Origin: Bacillota bacterium
GTDB lineage: Bacteria > Bacillota > Clostridia > Lachnospirales > Lachnospiraceae
Length of the DNA stretch: 45,374 nt
Assembly (NCBI GenBank): GCA_022717655.1
Contig: JAIIAN010000001.1
Location: 1-45,374, forward strand
Direction: 5' to 3'
The notes under the pieces were generated by a model. It was given only the letters and a program-made list of their open reading frames with translations. It was not told where the DNA came from and did no database searches. Positions 43,642 through 45,374 of the stretch are shown here, piece after piece. Positions within the stretch are counted from its first letter, which is position 1; each line of letters begins with the position of its first letter. The translations under genes and the position numbers were made by a program.

Positions 43642-44836
43642 TCATCACCGGCTGAAGTCCTTCGTCAAGAAGTGCCTCATACACCTGTTCCACACTTCTT
43701 CCATCCGAGATTTCAAACTGGTCGTCTCCTTTATTTTCAATCTCTTCTACGTGTTCCCCGATTCCAGTGCTGACCCCTGCGGAAATCTTTGTTGCTGCAA
43801 TATTGACCAAATTATCTCTTACACGGGCACATTCTCTAGTTGATACCGTAATACTCGAAAATGGCATAAACAGACGATAAGCACACACAACCTGTAAAAG
43901 CTGTGGTTCATGGACATCCATCGGATTAATCTTGTCATTATTGATAATCGGGCGCAGTCTCGGACAGGAAAATGCAATTTCTGCGTGTGGATATTTTCTC
44001 TGAAGCAGATAAGCATGCATCCCTGTTGCAAACGCATCTTTTCTAAAATCATCCAGACCAAGCAGTGCCGCAAATCCAACCCCTCTCATTCCACCTTTTA
44101 ACGCACGTTCCTGCGCATTTAAGCGGTATGGGAAAATTCGTTTATGTCCCGCAAGATGCAGAGTTTCATATTTATCAGAATTATAAGACTCCTGGAATAC
44201 AGTTACATAGTCTGCTCCACATTCATGCAGATACGCATATTCATCTGAGTTCATCGGATAAACTTCAAGACCGATTACTTTAAAATATTTTCTTGCGATT
44301 TTACAGGCTTCTCCTATGTATTTCACATCCGAATATTTTCGGCTTTCTCCGGTTAAAATCAAAACTTCCTGAAGTCCTGTTTTGGCAACTGCTGCCATCT
44401 CTTTCTCGATTTCTTGTGCATTTAATTTTGCGCGGTTAATTTTGTTATGGCAGTTAAATCCACAATAAATACAAAAATTTTCACAGTAATTTGCAATATA
44501 AATCGGTGTAAACATATTGACACTATTTCCGAAGTGTTTTTCTTTTTCTGCCTTTGCTGCCTGTGCCATCTGCTCTAAATACGGCAGTGCTGCCGGTGAT
44601 AACAGTGCCGCAAAATCTTCCGGAGTACGGCTTTCATGCGCAAGGGCACGTTCTACATCCTTTGCGGTATATTTCTCATAGTCATACTCATTCATGGCAT
44701 CAATGACCTGTTTCTGCACATCGGACTCAAGCACTTCCATTCCTTTTAAATAAGTCATGTGGTCGATACGGTTTTTCTTCTGCCATTCTTTAATTTCATC
44801 ATTTAAAATACTCTCATTTACATGGTTTTCTGTACT
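43622..44836 (-). CDS. thiH: 2-iminoacetate synthase ThiH
   Basis: Radical SAM tyrosine lyase that gives dehydroglycine for the thiazole ring. The length is 404 aa from ATG 44836, which has a GGGGGGAG site; the open frame farther upstream is a shadow of thiG. The cluster motif C-x3-C-x2-C is at Cys 119, 123 and 126, in YCENFCIYCGF. It is 22 bases downstream of thiG and overlaps the tenI-like gene. Confidence 0.95.
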   Translation of the reverse strand, partial: STENHVNESILNDEIKEWQKKNRIDHMTYLKGMEVLESDVQKQVIDAMNEYDYEKYTAKDVERALAHESRTPEDFAALLSPAALPYLEQMAQAAKAEKEKHFGNSVNMFTPIYIANYCENFCIYCGFNCHNKINRAKLNAQEIEKEMAAVAKTGLQEVLILTGESRKYSDVKYIGEACKIARKYFKVIGLEVYPMNSDEYAYLHECGADYVTVFQESYNSDKYETLHLAGHKRIFPYRLNAQERALKGGMRGVGFAALLGLDDFRKDAFATGMHAYLLQRKYPHAEIAFSCPRLRPIINNDKINPMDVHEPQLLQVVCAYRLFMPFSSITVSTRECARVRDNLVNIAATKISAGVSTGIGEHVEEIENKGDDQFEISDGRSVEQVYEALLDEGLQPVMNDYVYV

Positions 44837-44858
44837 CATCTTTTTTCTCCCCCCGCTC

Positions 44859-45374
44859 TTAATCCTGTAAAAATCCGGTAAGCGGAGAAGATGCACTTGC
44901 TCCTTTTTCCATGACACGTCCCATACCTGCCAGATAAGCGGCTCTTCCTGCTTCAATTGCTTTCTTAAATGCCTCTGCCATCGCCGGAATATCACCTGCT
45001 GTTGCAATTGCAGTATTTGCCATAACTGCTGCTGCACCCATTTCCATTGCCTCGCATGCCTGAGATGGTTTACCGATTCCTGCATCTACAATAATCGGTA
45101 AATCAATTTCATCAATTAAAATCTGAATAAATTCTTTTGTACAGATTCCCTTATTAGAACCAATCGGAGAACCAAGAGGCATTACACATGCAGCTCCTGC
45201 GTCCCGAAGTTCTCTTGCCACATTTAAATCCGGATACATATATGGCATGACGACAAATCCCTCTTTTGCCAGAATTTCCGTTGCCTTGATGGTTTCATAG
45301 TTATCCGGAAACAGATATTTGGAATCATGGATGACTTCGATTTTTACAAAATCCCCACAGCCAAGTTCTCTGGA
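44859..45374 (-). CDS. thiG: Thiazole synthase ThiG (5' end outside the window)
   Basis: The last 171 codons of ThiG, which joins the dehydroglycine, deoxyxylulose phosphate and ThiS-thiocarboxylate into the thiazole phosphate. ThiG landmarks present are VVMPYMYPDLNVARELRDAGAACVMPLGSPIGSNKG, split here by the phosphate-binding residues, IIVDAGIGKPSQACEAMEMGAAAVMANTAIA and the C-terminal SPLTGF. The N-terminus with the catalytic Lys is beyond the right edge, as presumably are thiS and thiF. Confidence 0.95.
   Translation of the reverse strand, partial: SRELGCGDFVKIEVIHDSKYLFPDNYETIKATEILAKEGFVVMPYMYPDLNVARELRDAGAACVMPLGSPIGSNKGICTKEFIQILIDEIDLPIIVDAGIGKPSQACEAMEMGAAAVMANTAIATAGDIPAMAEAFKKAIEAGRAAYLAGMGRVMEKGASASSPLTGFLQD

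Noticed and set aside
44837..45085. Upstream extension of thiH to an earlier in-frame start
   Set aside because: This part is thiG read in another frame (Gln/Leu/Trp-rich); ATG 44836 has a strong ribosome site.

Overview
The window looks like chromosome from a low-GC Clostridia, most probably a gut Lachnospiraceae. The reasons are AT-rich genes with strong GGAGG-type ribosome binding sites, T-box leaders before metG and proS, sporulation-linked genes (spmA, ricT/PSP1), the pth-mfd-foldase and holB-ricT-trmN6-rsmI gene orders, and carbohydrate loci run by YesM/YesN-type two-component systems. The genus cannot be fixed from this sequence. Most of the window is ordinary core genome; no phage genes, CRISPR array, rRNA or tRNA were seen.

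Layout. 1-2 kb: an N-acetylhexosamine-kinase-like gene and a PocR/AraC regulator, probably the end of a host-glycan locus that continues to the left. 2-10 kb (minus strand): two CobW/COG0523 metal GTPases, pth, mfd and a PrsA/SurA-type foldase lipoprotein. 10.2-12.8 kb (plus): a threonine-aldolase-family gene, then a TPP riboswitch and thiC. 12.8-15.2 kb: a DUF488-type gene, a short promoter-to-terminator unit that may encode a small RNA, and an AAA-ATPase/PD-(D/E)XK nuclease protein. 15.3-21.5 kb (minus): glgB, an autoregulated TetR gene, tatD, T-box-metG and an HPr-like protein lacking the catalytic His. 21.6-29.5 kb (minus): a sugar-uptake locus (binding protein, two permeases, response regulator, histidine kinase, GH42 beta-galactosidase). 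29.7-31.2 kb: a coupled pair, a DapF/CntK-like racemase and a C39-like cysteine peptidase. 31.4-38.3 kb: a MATE exporter, then (minus) holB-ricT-trmN6-rsmI-capA-spmA. 38.4-42.5 kb: a guanylate-kinase-like gene, an Orn/Lys/Arg decarboxylase and T-box-proS. 42.6-43.05 kb: repeats. 43.05 kb to the end: tenI/thiE-like, thiH and a 5'-truncated thiG.

How the genes fit together. Thiamine synthesis is split: pyrimidine synthesis (thiC, riboswitch-controlled) lies about 31 kb from the thiazole genes (thiG, thiH, tenI-like). The 21.6-29.5 kb locus forms a loop of sensing, uptake and hydrolysis of a beta-galactoside. The two synthetases are each controlled by uncharged tRNA.

Less ordinary signals are: a 211-bp MITE-like element with 19-bp inverted ends and a 7-bp target duplication just upstream of the proS leader; a shorter relative of it between the two CobW genes; an imperfect 89-bp direct repeat whose last partial copy supplies the stop codon of the tenI-like gene; the promoter/terminator unit before the AAA-ATPase gene; and the racemase-peptidase pair. 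None of these proves a new system. The AAA-ATPase unit and the racemase-peptidase pair are the best candidates for follow-up.
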